The position numbers and the translations under genes were made by a program. Of a stretch of DNA of 64,000 bases, positions 9,649-18,479 are shown piece after piece. The stretch is taken from contig NZ_JAMRXH010000001.1 in NCBI RefSeq assembly GCF_023740735.1, forward strand, positions 372,001 to 436,000, read 5' to 3'. Origin of the DNA: Nocardia sp. CDC159 (GTDB lineage Bacteria > Actinomycetota > Actinomycetes > Mycobacteriales > Mycobacteriaceae). The notes beneath the pieces are model-generated. The model ran no database searches, was not told where the DNA came from, and was given only the letters and a program-made list of their open reading frames with translations. The first letter of the stretch is position 1; the number at the start of each line of letters is the position of its first letter.

Positions 9649-10530
9649 GTGCGTTATCCCCGCAGCGCCGCGCGCGCCACCCGACCCACGCGCATGGCCG
9701 CAGGTGCCTGCGCCTTCGCCGCCGTGCTCCTCGCGAGCGCCCCCGCTCTGCAGCCCGGCCCGGCCGCCGCCGTCCCGGTGCGGACGCAGGGTTGCGCCGA
9801 GGGCTTCGACTGCGATATGAGCGCCCGCATCCAGCGCGTGGACGCCTATTTGAAGAGCCGTCCCGGCGTCGTCGGCTATGTCGTGCGCGACCGGGTGACC
9901 GGCGCGGTGCACAGCAACGCCAATGCCGACACCCCCTTCTGGACCGCGTCGACCATCAAGCTCGCCATCGCCGAGGACCTGCTCAACCGCGCCCGCGTCG
10001 GCGCGATCGTGCTGACCCCCGAGGATCGCGCGCTCATGGAGTCGATGCTGGCGACCTCCAACGACAATGCCGCCGACATCCTCTGGCGCAAGTACAACGG
10101 CCAGGCGTTCGTCAACGCCTTCCGCGCCAACGGCATGGCCGCGCTGGACCCGAAGCCGACACCCCCGGACCGCATGTTCCCCGACTGGGGCTTCCAGCAG
10201 TGCACCCCGGCCGATCTCGATCGCCTGATGAACAACGTGCTCGACCACATGCACCCCGACGATCGCGCCTACCTGATCGACCGCATGCGCCACGTCGACG
10301 CCAACCAGCACTGGGGCGTCTGGGGCGCGGGCGCGGCCATGCAGCCCGGCCTGAAGAACGGCTGGTCCGACGAGCAGGGCGGCTGGGTGGTCAACTCGGT
10401 CGGCTTCGCCGGTCCCGGTGAGCGCTACACGCTGGGCATCATGAACTTCCTCGGCGACCAGGGCGGCTACACCGACGGCGAGCAAACCACCACCCGAGTC
10501 GCGGAGATCCTGTTCTCCGGACGCGGCTAA
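9649..10530 (+). CDS. Exported beta-lactamase-like serine hydrolase
   Basis: A 293-residue exported protein with a basic N-terminus, a hydrophobic Ala-rich segment and probable signal cleavage near residue 42. The mature domain resembles class A beta-lactamases and DD-peptidases. The SxxK motif is STIK at about residues 101-104. An SDN-like SND sits at about 137-139. The KTG position reads KNG (GLKNGW). The altered third motif and the QHWGVWGAG segment suggest a housekeeping serine hydrolase or penicillin-binding-like enzyme rather than a resistance beta-lactamase. The GTG at 9649 is preferred because it gives a complete signal peptide; ATG 9694 would also be exported. It converges on the P450 gene with a 1-nt gap. 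Its relation to the distant BlaI at 31 kb is unknown. Confidence 0.75.
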   Translation: MRYPRSAARATRPTRMAAGACAFAAVLLASAPALQPGPAAAVPVRTQGCAEGFDCDMSARIQRVDAYLKSRPGVVGYVVRDRVTGAVHSNANADTPFWTASTIKLAIAEDLLNRARVGAIVLTPEDRALMESMLATSNDNAADILWRKYNGQAFVNAFRANGMAALDPKPTPPDRMFPDWGFQQCTPADLDRLMNNVLDHMHPDDRAYLIDRMRHVDANQHWGVWGAGAAMQPGLKNGWSDEQGGWVVNSVGFAGPGERYTLGIMNFLGDQGGYTDGEQTTTRVAEILFSGRG

Positions 10531-10531
10531 C

Positions 10532-11974
10532 TCACCGTCGTTTCAGAACCATCGGCGCGCCGTCGCGCGGGAACGGAATCGTGGTGAATCCCCACGGCAT
10601 CAGATAGTCGTCGGGGATTCGCCATTCGTAGTCGCGGACCATCGCTGCGATGATCGCCTTCACCTCGAACATGCCGAAGTGCATGCCGATGCATTTGTGC
10701 GCGCCCGCGCCGAAGGGCATCCAGGCCAGCCGGTGCGACCGGTCCTCGCGCCGGTCCTCGGCGAATCGCTCCGGATCGAAACGGGCCGGACGCGACCAGA
10801 GTTCGGGCAGCAGGTGGTTGATGCCGTAGGCGAGGTCGACGTGGGTGCCCGCCGGAATGTAGTGCCCGGCGATCTCGGTGTCGCGCACCGCGCGGCGCAC
10901 CAGCCCCGGCACCGGCGGGACCAGCCGCAGGCTCTCCTTGATCACCAGATTCAGATCGTGCAGCCGATCCAGATCGGCGATGGTCGGCGCACTGCTGAAC
11001 TCCCGCAGCGCCTCGGCGCGCACCCGCCGCTGCCACTCGGGGTGGCGGCCCAGGTAGTAGGCGACCGCCGTGGCCGTGGTGGTCGTCGTGTCGTGCGCGG
11101 CCATGATCAAAAAGATCATGTGGTTGACCACATCGGCATCGGAGAACATCTCGCCGTCCTCGGTGCGGGCGTGGCAGAGCGCGGAGAAGAAATCGGCCTC
11201 TTGCGAACGGCGTTTGGCCGCGATCATGCGAGTGAAGTACTCCTCCAGCACCTTTCGCCCGCGCAGCCCCGCCCGCCACGCCCCGCCGGGCATCGGATGG
11301 CGCACCATGGCCAGCCCGGCATGGGTGCAGTCGAGGAATGCCGCGCCGAGGCGCTGCCGCTCCGGACCGGCCCGCACCCCCATGAACGTCTCGGCGGCGA
11401 GCTCGAGGGTCAGATCCTTGATCGTCGGATACAACCGCACCCGTCGCTGCGTACCGGGCACCCAGCGATCGATCGCCGCGTCCACCACGGGGGCCAGATG
11501 CGCCAGATGCGCCTCGAGCCGCTCGCGGGTGAATGCCTGCTGCATGATCCGCCGATGGAACATGTGCTCGGCGAACTCGAGCAGCAGCAGTCCGCGACGG
11601 AAGAACGGCCCGATGAAATAGTCCCAGCCCTGCCCGAAGTCGTTGCGGCGCTTGCCCACCACCTCGTCGATCGCCTGCGGTCCGGCCACGAAGACGTGAT
11701 CGATGCCCAGGGTGGGGCTGTAGCACACCGGACCGTAGCGGTGGTACCGGTCCAGCAATTCCGCCGGGCCCCAACGCAGATACTGCAGCGACCGGCCGAG
11801 GTAGGGCAGCCCCGCATCGCCGCGCACCGCGCGCAGGCCGCTGCCCGGGCGCGGCGTGGCCAGGGCCTGTTCGCGGGAGGGGACCAGCCGCAGCAGCCGA
11901 TCGATCGGACCTCGGCCGGTGACCTCGAGAAATCCGAGGTTCTCCCGGTCGGCACGGGGGTCGACGCTGACCAT
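10532..11974 (-). CDS. Cytochrome P450
   Basis: A 480-residue haem-thiolate monooxygenase. The I-helix oxygen-activation motif is AAHDTTTT, ExxR is ESLR, and the haem-binding loop is FGAGAHKCIG with the Cys ligand near residue 428. The length and the PERF-type segment (DPERF) fit a P450 of the larger soluble bacterial class. The substrate cannot be inferred. ATG 11974 follows GGAGGGTG at suitable spacing. The gene is transcribed divergently from a TetR regulator, and a perfect inverted repeat lies between them, so its expression is probably derepressed by a ligand of that regulator. No ferredoxin or reductase gene is adjacent. Confidence 0.93.
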   Translation of the reverse strand: MVSVDPRADRENLGFLEVTGRGPIDRLLRLVPSREQALATPRPGSGLRAVRGDAGLPYLGRSLQYLRWGPAELLDRYHRYGPVCYSPTLGIDHVFVAGPQAIDEVVGKRRNDFGQGWDYFIGPFFRRGLLLLEFAEHMFHRRIMQQAFTRERLEAHLAHLAPVVDAAIDRWVPGTQRRVRLYPTIKDLTLELAAETFMGVRAGPERQRLGAAFLDCTHAGLAMVRHPMPGGAWRAGLRGRKVLEEYFTRMIAAKRRSQEADFFSALCHARTEDGEMFSDADVVNHMIFLIMAAHDTTTTTATAVAYYLGRHPEWQRRVRAEALREFSSAPTIADLDRLHDLNLVIKESLRLVPPVPGLVRRAVRDTEIAGHYIPAGTHVDLAYGINHLLPELWSRPARFDPERFAEDRREDRSHRLAWMPFGAGAHKCIGMHFGMFEVKAIIAAMVRDYEWRIPDDYLMPWGFTTIPFPRDGAPMVLKRR

Positions 11975-11991
11975 GACCACACCCTCCACTA

Positions 11992-12010
11992 AAAGTACAC
12001 TCTGTACTTT
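11992..12010. promoter_or_regulatory. Probable TetR operator (perfect inverted repeat)
   Basis: AAAGTACA-CTC-TGTACTTT is an 8-bp perfect inverted repeat with a 3-bp centre, lying in the 54-bp gap between the divergent P450 and TetR starts. It is close to the P450 start and just upstream of the TetR -10 (TAGAGT, 12016-12021), the expected place for a repressor site that controls both genes. Confidence 0.8.
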
Positions 12011-12015
12011 ACCGG

Positions 12016-12021
12016 TAGAGT
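12016..12021 (+). promoter_or_regulatory. -10 element of the P450-linked TetR gene (probable leaderless transcript)
   Basis: TAGAGT ends 7 nt before the GTG at 12029, so transcription should begin at or next to the start codon. This is why 12029 is preferred over the in-frame GTG at 12020, which overlaps the hexamer. Confidence 0.5.
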
Positions 12022-12028
12022 GGGCGCT

Positions 12029-12760
12029 GTGACAAGACACACAGCCGCGCGACCACGCGGGCGCCCCCCGGGCCCGCCGCCGGATCCGGCGGTGCGGCGG
12101 GCCGAAATCCTCGACGCCGCAGAGCGAGTCGTCGCGCGCACCGGCACCCCGCTCACCGTCGCCGAGGTCGCCGCCGAGGCCGGATTTGCCCGCACCGCGG
12201 TGTACGCGGTCTTTCCCGATCTGCCCGCCCTGGTCGACGCGCTCGCCGAGCGGCATGTGGAAGCGATCATGGCCGCCGCCGACGACGTCCTGACCCGGCC
12301 GCTGCCCGGCCGCGCGCTGCTGCGCGAATTGGTTGCGCTGATCTGCTTTTTCGTCGACGGCAATCCGAACCTGTACCACCTGCTGATGCAGCGGTTGCAG
12401 TCCGACGATCCGACCGGACATCGTCGCCCGTTCTTCGCCGGTGTCGCGGACTGGGCCGCCTCGGTGTTCGAGCGGCTGCTGCGGTCGGTCGACGCCGACC
12501 CCGCGCCCGCGCGGGTGTGGGCGACGGCGACCGTGGGGGCGATTCTGATGTCGGCCGAGGACTGGGGGCGGCATGCCGACCGCGATCGCGGGGAGTTCGT
12601 GGATCGGTTGACCGGTTTCCTGTGGCCGCCTCTCGAGGCGGCCGGAGCGGACAGATTCGTCGGCCCGCTGGAAGAAGCGCCAGCGGGAAGAGAGGAGGGA
12701 GCGCCAGCGGCAATAGCGGAGAAGAGCGCCGGCGGGAATGGGGAGGAAGGTCGCGACTGA
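12029..12760 (+). CDS. TetR family transcriptional regulator
   Basis: A 243-residue repressor. A basic N-terminal arm (RPRGRPPG) is followed by a TetR helix-turn-helix (ILDAAERVVARTG, then VAEVAAEAGFARTAVYAVFP) and a helical ligand-binding domain. It is divergent from the P450 and probably represses both itself and the P450 through the repeat at 11992-12010. The last 30 residues are Glu/Gly/Ala-rich. They are encoded by three near-copies of GCGCCAGCGG spaced 24-25 bp (12677, 12701, 12726), so the tail looks like a recent repeat-driven extension rather than part of the fold. Confidence 0.9.
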   Translation: MTRHTAARPRGRPPGPPPDPAVRRAEILDAAERVVARTGTPLTVAEVAAEAGFARTAVYAVFPDLPALVDALAERHVEAIMAAADDVLTRPLPGRALLRELVALICFFVDGNPNLYHLLMQRLQSDDPTGHRRPFFAGVADWAASVFERLLRSVDADPAPARVWATATVGAILMSAEDWGRHADRDRGEFVDRLTGFLWPPLEAAGADRFVGPLEEAPAGREEGAPAAIAEKSAGGNGEEGRD

Positions 12761-12856
12761 AAGACGCGCCGAGGGAAGGTCGAAGTGACTCGAATTGGGT
12801 AAGCCGACTACCGTTAGGTTCGTTGTAGGTCGAAATGGCGGGGCGGAGGAGCGAAG

Positions 12857-14305
12857 ATGACGGGAGAGACTGTCGAGAACCGGCGCCACCGGGTGGTGGT
12901 CATCGGATCCGGCTTCGGCGGCTTGTTCGCATGCAAGCATCTGAAGAATGCCGACGTCGATGTCGTGCTGATCTCCAAGACCTCCACCCACCTGTTCCAG
13001 CCGCTGCTGTACCAGGTGGCCACCGGCATCCTGTCCACCGGTGAGATCGCCCCGGCGACCCGGATCGTGCTGCGCAAACACCGCAACACCCGGGTGATCC
13101 TCGGCGAGGTGCGCGATATCGACCTGGTCGGCAAGACGGTCACCTCGCGGCTGCTCAACGAGGACACCGTCACCACCTTCGACAGCCTCATCGTCGCCAC
13201 CGGCGCCCAGCAGTCCTACTTCGGCAACGATCGGTTCGCCACCTACGCCCCGGGCATGAAGACCATCGACGACGCGCTCGAGCTGCGCGCCCGCATCCTC
13301 GGCTCGTTCGAGGAGGCCGAGGTCGCCAAGACCCAGGAGGAGCGCGACCGGTTCATGACCTTCGTGGTCGTCGGCGCGGGCCCCACCGGCGTCGAATTGG
13401 CCGGGCAGATCGCCGAACTCGCCGACCGCACCCTGGTCGGGTGCTTCCGCAACATCGATCCGCGCGACGCCCGGGTGATCCTGCTCGAGGGCGCGGGCGC
13501 GGTGCTCGCGCCGATGGGTCCCAAGCTCGGCGGCATCGCGCAGCGCAGGCTCGAGAAGATGGGCGTGGAGGTCCAGCTCAACGCCATGGTCACCGATGTC
13601 GACGCGCGCGGCGTGGTCGTCAAGGACAAGGACGGCAGCCAGCGGCGCATCGAGGCGGCCTGCAAGGTGTGGTCGGCCGGTGTGCAGGCCAGCGAACTGG
13701 GCAAGCTGCTGGCCGAACAGTCCAAGGGCACCGAGGTCGACCGCGCCGGGCGCGTGATCGTGGAGCCCGATCTGACCATCAAGGGCTATCCGAACGTCTT
13801 CGTCGTCGGCGACCTCATGTCGGTGCCGGGCGTGCCCGGGCAGGCACAGGGCGCGATCCAGGGCGCCACCTACGCGGCCAAGCAGATCAAGGCCGAGGTC
13901 GCGGGCAAGCAGACCCCCGAGCAGCGCAAGCCCTTCCACTACTTCAACAAGGGCAGCATGGCCACGGTCTCGCGGTTCTCCGCGGTGGTCCAGATCGGCA
14001 AGCTCGAGTTCGGCGGGTTCCTCGCCTGGCTCATCTGGCTGGTGCTGCACCTGTACTACCTGATCGGCTACCGCAGCCGCGTGATCACCGTCTTCCAGTG
14101 GTTCTGGGCGTTCCTGGGCCGCAACCGCGGCCAGATGGCCGCCACCGAGCAGTGGGTGTTCGCGCGCCTGGCGCTCGAGGCGCTCAACGGTAACGAGGAC
14201 GAACAGCGCGAGGTGCGCGGCGAATTGGGCGAAAATGCCGCCGAGCCAGGCAAATCCGCGGCGAACCAAACGCCCAGTCCGTCGGCGGGCCGCACGGCCA
14301 TCTGA
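12857..14305 (+). CDS. ndh: Type II NADH dehydrogenase (NDH-2)
   Basis: A 482-residue single-subunit, non-proton-pumping NADH:menaquinone oxidoreductase, peripheral on the inner face of the membrane. An FAD-binding Rossmann motif (VVVIGSGFGGLF, residues about 13-24) and a second nucleotide motif (VVVGAGPTGVELAG, about 172-185) frame the fold. The C-terminal hydrophobic region (FLAWLIWLVLHLYYLIGY) is the membrane/quinone contact. It ends in a low-complexity tail of about 35 residues. As in mycobacteria, it is convergent with the urease accessory genes, though two exported-protein genes now lie between. Confidence 0.95.
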   Translation: MTGETVENRRHRVVVIGSGFGGLFACKHLKNADVDVVLISKTSTHLFQPLLYQVATGILSTGEIAPATRIVLRKHRNTRVILGEVRDIDLVGKTVTSRLLNEDTVTTFDSLIVATGAQQSYFGNDRFATYAPGMKTIDDALELRARILGSFEEAEVAKTQEERDRFMTFVVVGAGPTGVELAGQIAELADRTLVGCFRNIDPRDARVILLEGAGAVLAPMGPKLGGIAQRRLEKMGVEVQLNAMVTDVDARGVVVKDKDGSQRRIEAACKVWSAGVQASELGKLLAEQSKGTEVDRAGRVIVEPDLTIKGYPNVFVVGDLMSVPGVPGQAQGAIQGATYAAKQIKAEVAGKQTPEQRKPFHYFNKGSMATVSRFSAVVQIGKLEFGGFLAWLIWLVLHLYYLIGYRSRVITVFQWFWAFLGRNRGQMAATEQWVFARLALEALNGNEDEQREVRGELGENAAEPGKSAANQTPSPSAGRTAI

Positions 14306-14400
14306 AATTTCCTCGATTGTCCTGGTGATCTGACCCATCCGGAATGCCGGGCGGGTCCGAATGTTCGACGTTCGTTGGATATTCGATAGAAAGGTCCTCC

Positions 14401-15243
14401 ATGGGCAAATGCCAACCGGTTCACCCGGTTTCGCGCCCTCGTCGGATTGTCACCGGGGTGGTGGCCGGTGCCTTACCAGTTCTGGTCGTCGTGGCCGCCG
14501 GTGGTTCGGCCGCGGCGACGACCCCTGTCGACGAGACCACGCCCATTGCCGCTACGGCCGCCCCGGCTGCCGCAGCGCCGTCAGCCGTGGCGGCCCCGCG
14601 GGCCGCATCGGCCGAATCCGCCGATCCCGCTCTGGTCGAACGCGATTCGCCGATCGGGACGCGGCCCGAGCCGCAGCGCGCCCCGCTGGCCGGAGTGGAT
14701 GTGGAGCGGCTGCACCTACCCGATCCGGGCCTGGTGGAGACCGTCGCACCCATCCAGGCCCCGGCGGGCAAGCTGCGTTTCGGCGACACCCAGGTCGACA
14801 TTCCGGGCTGGCTGCCGCCCGAGGCCGCCGCGGCCCTCAACGACGGCGCCGCCCGGGCCGAGGCGCAGCTGGCGGGCACGCTGGACGCGGCCGGATTCGA
14901 GCCCAGCCGCTCCGATCGCATTGCCGCCCAGACGATCGGCACCGCCGCGGCCGGCGCGGCGGTCGGTGCGGCGGTGGCCAGTCCGCTGGCGGTCGCGGGT
15001 GCTGTCGTGGGCGGCGTGGCGGGCACGCTGGCGGGCATACCGATGCTGCCGCTGGGCACGCCCGTGGTAACCGCGGTGGGAGCGACGATGGGAGCGGCGA
15101 TCATCACGGTCCCGGCCGCCCTCGCCGGTGCGGCGGTCGGCGCGGCGGTGGGCGCGACCCACGGTTATCTCGCCCCGGCCGTCGACGCACCCGCCCCGGC
15201 CAGCGATATTCCCGCTGATTTAAGAGCGGCAACCGCCGAGTGA
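14401..15243 (+). CDS. Exported glycine-zipper protein, paralogue 1
   Basis: A 280-residue secreted or envelope protein of unrecognised function. A signal peptide (about residues 1-40) is followed by a Pro/Ala-rich linker, the motif LRFGDTQVDIPGWL, a short helical stretch ending SRSDRIAAQTIGTAAAGAAV, and a long Gly/Ala/Val/Pro C-terminal region that resembles a glycine-zipper membrane-inserting domain. The ATG at 14401 follows AAAGGTCCTCC. It is a tandem paralogue of 15436-16209, with the same RFGD..VD and SRSDRIA.QT.GTAA.GA landmarks. Both genes have GCGGGTCCGAATG 36-50 bp upstream, so the duplication included the leader. A hairpin follows. Confidence 0.75.
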   Translation: MGKCQPVHPVSRPRRIVTGVVAGALPVLVVVAAGGSAAATTPVDETTPIAATAAPAAAAPSAVAAPRAASAESADPALVERDSPIGTRPEPQRAPLAGVDVERLHLPDPGLVETVAPIQAPAGKLRFGDTQVDIPGWLPPEAAAALNDGAARAEAQLAGTLDAAGFEPSRSDRIAAQTIGTAAAGAAVGAAVASPLAVAGAVVGGVAGTLAGIPMLPLGTPVVTAVGATMGAAIITVPAALAGAAVGAAVGATHGYLAPAVDAPAPASDIPADLRAATAE

Positions 15244-15257
15244 TCGCGTGACGATAC

Positions 15258-15288
15258 GGGCCGGAGTCGCGAACTGCGACTCCGGCCC
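15258..15288 (+). terminator. Hairpin terminator after glycine-zipper paralogue 1
   Basis: A perfect 13-bp stem (GGGCCGGAGTCGC / GCGACTCCGGCCC) with the loop GAACT lies 14 bp after the stop codon. There is no T-run, which is common for actinobacterial terminators. Confidence 0.7.
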
Positions 15289-15435
15289 TCCTCAGCCTGA
15301 AAGGACACCGACAACCGGATTTCAGCTAACTGGTCGCAATACCAAGACATTTCGACGGGTTCGTATTTCCACCCATCCAGGACGGCCGCGGGTCCGAATG
15401 CAGGGCGTCGACAGTCCGAATGGAGAAAGGTCGTT

Positions 15436-16209
15436 ATGGCCGCAGGTAAACACAGAGCCCCCAATCCGCACCGTCAACGGATGAGCACCGCCGTCGCGGC
15501 GAGCGCGGTGCCGCTGGTGCTGGCCATCGTCGGCAGCGGGACGGCCCAGGCCGCGCCCGCCGAGCCGAATGCGGCCGCGGCGCAGGACGCGCCCCGGCAG
15601 TGGCCCGCCGTCGACGCGCCCAACGTGCAGCCGTACGAGGGTCTCAACATCCCCGACGACACCTACAGTTCCCTTCAGACGGCGCGGGCCATGCCCGATC
15701 GCTCGTATCTGGCCCCGGTCGGCGTGCTGCATCCTCCTGCGCCCGTCGCCCCGGTGCCGCCGATCGCCCCGCCACCCAACAAGTTCCGCTTCGGCGACGT
15801 CCAGGTCGACGTGCCCGCCGGGATGGACCGCGAACAGGCCATCACGATCAACGATCAGGCCGCCCAGATCGAGGCGAACCTCGCCACCTATCTGGACTCG
15901 ATCGGCATGGAGCGCAGTCGCTCCGACCGGATCGCCGGGCAGACGGTCGGCACCGCCGCCATGGGCGCCGTCGCCGGTATGGCCATGGCATCCCCGTTCG
16001 CCCTCACCGGCGGCGTCCTCGGCGGCACCCTCGGCCTGCTCGTCGGCCTGCCGTTCGTGCCGGTCGGCGTCGTCGCGGGCCCCGCCCTGGGAGCCGCCAT
16101 GGGCGCGGGCGTCATCGCCGTGCCCGCCGCCGCGGTCGGCGCGGCCGCCGGTGCCGTCGTCGGCGCGGTCAGTTCGTTCAACGCCCCGCCGCGCGTGGTC
16201 GGCGACTGA
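15436..16209 (+). CDS. Exported glycine-zipper protein, paralogue 2
   Basis: A 257-residue exported protein with a signal peptide (about residues 1-35, ending TAQAAPA). A Pro-rich linker follows, then FRFGDVQVDVPAGM, SRSDRIAGQTVGTAAMGAV, and a Gly/Ala/Val-rich C-terminal half. It is paralogous to the preceding gene along the last 150 residues, while the N-terminal linkers have diverged. The ATG at 15436 has GAAAGG about 9 nt upstream. The function is unknown. An envelope-inserted or pore-like role is only an inference from the glycine-zipper composition. A 13-bp hairpin follows. Confidence 0.75.
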   Translation: MAAGKHRAPNPHRQRMSTAVAASAVPLVLAIVGSGTAQAAPAEPNAAAAQDAPRQWPAVDAPNVQPYEGLNIPDDTYSSLQTARAMPDRSYLAPVGVLHPPAPVAPVPPIAPPPNKFRFGDVQVDVPAGMDREQAITINDQAAQIEANLATYLDSIGMERSRSDRIAGQTVGTAAMGAVAGMAMASPFALTGGVLGGTLGLLVGLPFVPVGVVAGPALGAAMGAGVIAVPAAAVGAAAGAVVGAVSSFNAPPRVVGD

Positions 16210-16225
16210 GCGCCACCTGCTGTCC

Positions 16226-16265
16226 GGGGCGGGGAGCGCGGCCGACGCGGTCCGCTCCTCGCCCC
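16226..16265 (+). terminator. Hairpin terminator after glycine-zipper paralogue 2
   Basis: GGGGCGGGGAGCG (16226-16238) pairs with CGCTCCTCGCCCC (16253-16265), with one G-T wobble and a 14-nt loop, 17 bp after the stop codon. Confidence 0.6.
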
Positions 16266-16311
16266 ATCGGCAGGTCCGTCTCCACCACATCCGACACGAA
16301 GGACGAAGCGA

Positions 16312-16407
16312 ATGACCATGTGGCGTGCGCTCCTGCAGACCATCTCGGCGGAATGGGAGTTCGTCGCCGAATCGCTCGGGTCGTGGCTGGCGCTGCTGTG
16401 CCCGTGA
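16312..16407 (+). CDS. Possible 31-residue amphipathic peptide
   Basis: A short frame from ATG 16312 (or ATG 16318) to TGA 16405-16407, preceded by GAAGGACGAAGCG. The peptide begins MTMWRALLQTISAEWEF and ends with a hydrophobic Leu/Trp-rich stretch and Cys-Pro. It would form one amphipathic helix with three Trp residues. It sits between the second glycine-zipper gene and the convergent ureD stop (16427). The size and composition recall membrane-active or porin-like small peptides of mycolata, but no family is recognised and it could be chance. Confidence 0.3.
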   Translation: MTMWRALLQTISAEWEFVAESLGSWLALLCP

Positions 16408-16426
16408 TGGCCGCCAATGCCGCCGC

Positions 16427-17071
16427 TCAGGCGGTCAGCGTCGCGGAGGTGTTCGTGAACAGGGTGCCGCCCGCGGCCAATGGCAGCAGGCACGCGCCCA
16501 TCCCCGTCGTTCGCGCCGGACGCTCGTCCGGATAGCGCAGTTCACTTTCCAGGGCGCGCGGCGCCGCGAGCCGGTCGTCGGTCGCCGTCTCCGCGCCCAG
16601 TTCCAGGCGATGCCGCAGCAGCGGCAGCTCGCCGATATCGGCGACGAATTCGCCGCCCCACCAGCCGGCGTCCTCCCCTGTGCGCCCGATCTGCACGCGC
16701 TCACGCACCCGCACGCGCGCGTCGTCGCCCAGCGTCAAGCTGGTGCGGGTCTCGTGCTCCGCGCCACCTGCGACCACCGTCGGCTCCGGATCGAAGTCCA
16801 GCGCGCCGGCCACCTCGAAGCGCCAGTGCGCCACCGACTTTCGCGTCACCCGCCCCGGGAGGGCGATGGTCGCGGCCACCGAACGCACGGCCAGCCGCGC
16901 GCCCGGCTCCACCACGATCTCGATATCCAGCTCGTCCCCACCCAGCGGTGTCGCGGCCGTGCCGATCAGATGCACCGTCTCCGGGCCGGTGCGCCGCGCC
17001 GCCAGTCCGCCGGTGGCGTGGATGTGCGGCAGGGCACCGGCCCGGGCGTGAATGCGTAGTTCAGTGCGCAA
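16427..17071 (-). CDS. ureD: Urease accessory protein UreD
   Basis: A 214-residue UreD (UreH) family protein, the scaffold that binds apo-urease and the UreF-UreG complex during nickel insertion. Recognisable features are the N-terminal beta-rich domain ([14 protein letters not shown]) and the central [22 protein letters not shown] stretch typical of actinobacterial UreD. The start overlaps the end of ureG by 11 nt. It is last in the ureF-ureG-ureD cluster, which is separated from ureABC by 5.7 kb. Confidence 0.9.
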   Translation of the reverse strand: MRTELRIHARAGALPHIHATGGLAARRTGPETVHLIGTAATPLGGDELDIEIVVEPGARLAVRSVAATIALPGRVTRKSVAHWRFEVAGALDFDPEPTVVAGGAEHETRTSLTLGDDARVRVRERVQIGRTGEDAGWWGGEFVADIGELPLLRHRLELGAETATDDRLAAPRALESELRYPDERPARTTGMGACLLPLAAGGTLFTNTSATLTA

Positions 17072-17762
17072 CAGCCGCGTCTTGTTCGGCGATGATCCGC
17101 AACTGCTCGCGCACCCAGGTCAGCACGGGGGTCGCGGCCGGATCCTCGGTGAGCGAGGTGAACACGAACGGACGGCCCTCGCGCACGGCTGTCGAATCCC
17201 GTTCCATCACAGCGAGATCCGCGCCGACCAGCGGGGCCAGGTCGGTCTTGTTGATGACCAGCAGATCCGAGAAGGTCACGCCCGGGCCGCCCTTGCGCGG
17301 CACCTTGTCGCCGCCCGCGACGTCGACGACGAAGATCTGCACGTCGATCAGGCCGGAGGAGAAGGTCGCGGTGAGATTGTCGCCGCCGGACTCCACCAGG
17401 ATCAGATCCAGCGGCGGATTGGCCTCGATCAGATCGTCGATGGCGTCGAGGTTGGCGGTGATGTCGTCGCGGATCGCGGTGTGCGGGCAGCCGCCGGTCT
17501 GCACGGCCGTGATGCGCTCGTCGGGCAGCACGGCGTGGCGGCGCAGGAAGTCGGCGTCCTCGGTGGTGTAGATGTCGTTGGTCAGCACGGCCAGCGACAG
17601 CTCCCCGCGCAGCTGCCGGCACAGCGCGGCCACCAGCGCGGTCTTACCCGATCCGACCGGACCGCCGATGCCGATCCGCAGCGGCTCGCCGGGGGTGCGC
17701 TCGCGCTTGGGGCGGTCGTGGGCGTGATCGTGCGGTTCGCCATCGATCAGATGTGGGGGCAT
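17061..17762 (-). CDS. ureG: Urease accessory GTPase UreG
   Basis: A 233-residue SIMIBI-class GTPase that delivers nickel to urease. The P-loop is GGPVGSGKT (about residues 32-40), the metal-binding motif is [16 protein letters not shown] is the G2/G3 region, and NKTDL is the guanine-specificity motif. The N-terminus carries a short His-rich stretch (EPHDHAHDR) that may bind nickel. It lies 11 nt downstream of ureF and overlaps ureD. Confidence 0.97.
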   Translation of the reverse strand: MPPHLIDGEPHDHAHDRPKRERTPGEPLRIGIGGPVGSGKTALVAALCRQLRGELSLAVLTNDIYTTEDADFLRRHAVLPDERITAVQTGGCPHTAIRDDITANLDAIDDLIEANPPLDLILVESGGDNLTATFSSGLIDVQIFVVDVAGGDKVPRKGGPGVTFSDLLVINKTDLAPLVGADLAVMERDSTAVREGRPFVFTSLTEDPAATPVLTWVREQLRIIAEQDAAVAH

Positions 17763-17773
17763 GGGATTCCTTT

Positions 17774-18412
17774 CTACGAAGCGAACAGGGGCATATCGCG
17801 GTCGACATGCCGCTCGGCGAGCACGTCCTGCAGCGGATCCGACAGGGCGGCAAGGCCTTTCACGGCCTCGGCGGCGGTCTGGTCACACAGCCGCGCCAAG
17901 CGGACGGTGCAGGCGGCGACGGCCGCGGGATCCAGCGCCAGCAGCCGCTGCGCGGCCGTCGCGGCGCCGGTCATGGTGGTGTACACGACGATTCCGGCGA
18001 TCTGCTCCGGCGTCGCCCCGGCCGCCCGGCCGACCGCACCGAATACCGTGGACAGATGCGGCCGGACCCCCAGGGCCCGCCAATCGTGGTGTGGCCACAC
18101 CTGTTTGGCCAATCGCATCAGCCCCCGCCCCTGTGCCCGCGAGGCGACGCGCGCGGCGGGTGCGGGCGTGCGGGCATCGGCCTCCGCCTCGGCCCGGCCG
18201 ACCGGCAACTCCCCCGCGCAGACGGCCGCCGCCAGCGATGCCGCTACCAGACCGGCGGTGCGCACGCGCCGCCGCAGATACACCTCCACCGAACCCACAT
18301 CCCGCAGCAGTCCGGAGGCGACCGCCTCCTCGACCCCACCCGAATGCACATGACCGCCGATCGGCAGGCGCGAATCGGCCAGCGTCAACAGCATCGCCAG
18401 GCTCATCGCCAC
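17774..18412 (-). CDS. ureF: Urease accessory protein UreF
   Basis: A 212-residue all-helical UreF, which bridges UreD and UreG in the activation complex. The N-terminal [21 protein letters not shown] is the family signature. The ATG at 18412 has only a weak GGTGGTG upstream; ATG codons 6 and 18 nt further in are alternatives. The gene upstream on the same strand is an SDR (67-nt gap), not ureC. The ureFGD cluster must therefore be transcribed from its own promoter or together with the SDR. Confidence 0.93.
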   Translation of the reverse strand: MAMSLAMLLTLADSRLPIGGHVHSGGVEEAVASGLLRDVGSVEVYLRRRVRTAGLVAASLAAAVCAGELPVGRAEAEADARTPAPAARVASRAQGRGLMRLAKQVWPHHDWRALGVRPHLSTVFGAVGRAAGATPEQIAGIVVYTTMTGAATAAQRLLALDPAAVAACTVRLARLCDQTAAEAVKGLAALSDPLQDVLAERHVDRDMPLFAS

Positions 18413-18479
18413 ACCACCGGGTCAACCACTCCCCGATCCTATGTGGCGGTTTCCGGCCGCCGCGCCGAGGGGAGGCGAC

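Noticed and set aside
11975..14338. Minus-strand frame running from the P450 gene across TetR and ndh
   Set aside because: It lies opposite strongly supported plus-strand genes; the P450 start is fixed by its ribosome-binding site at 11974.
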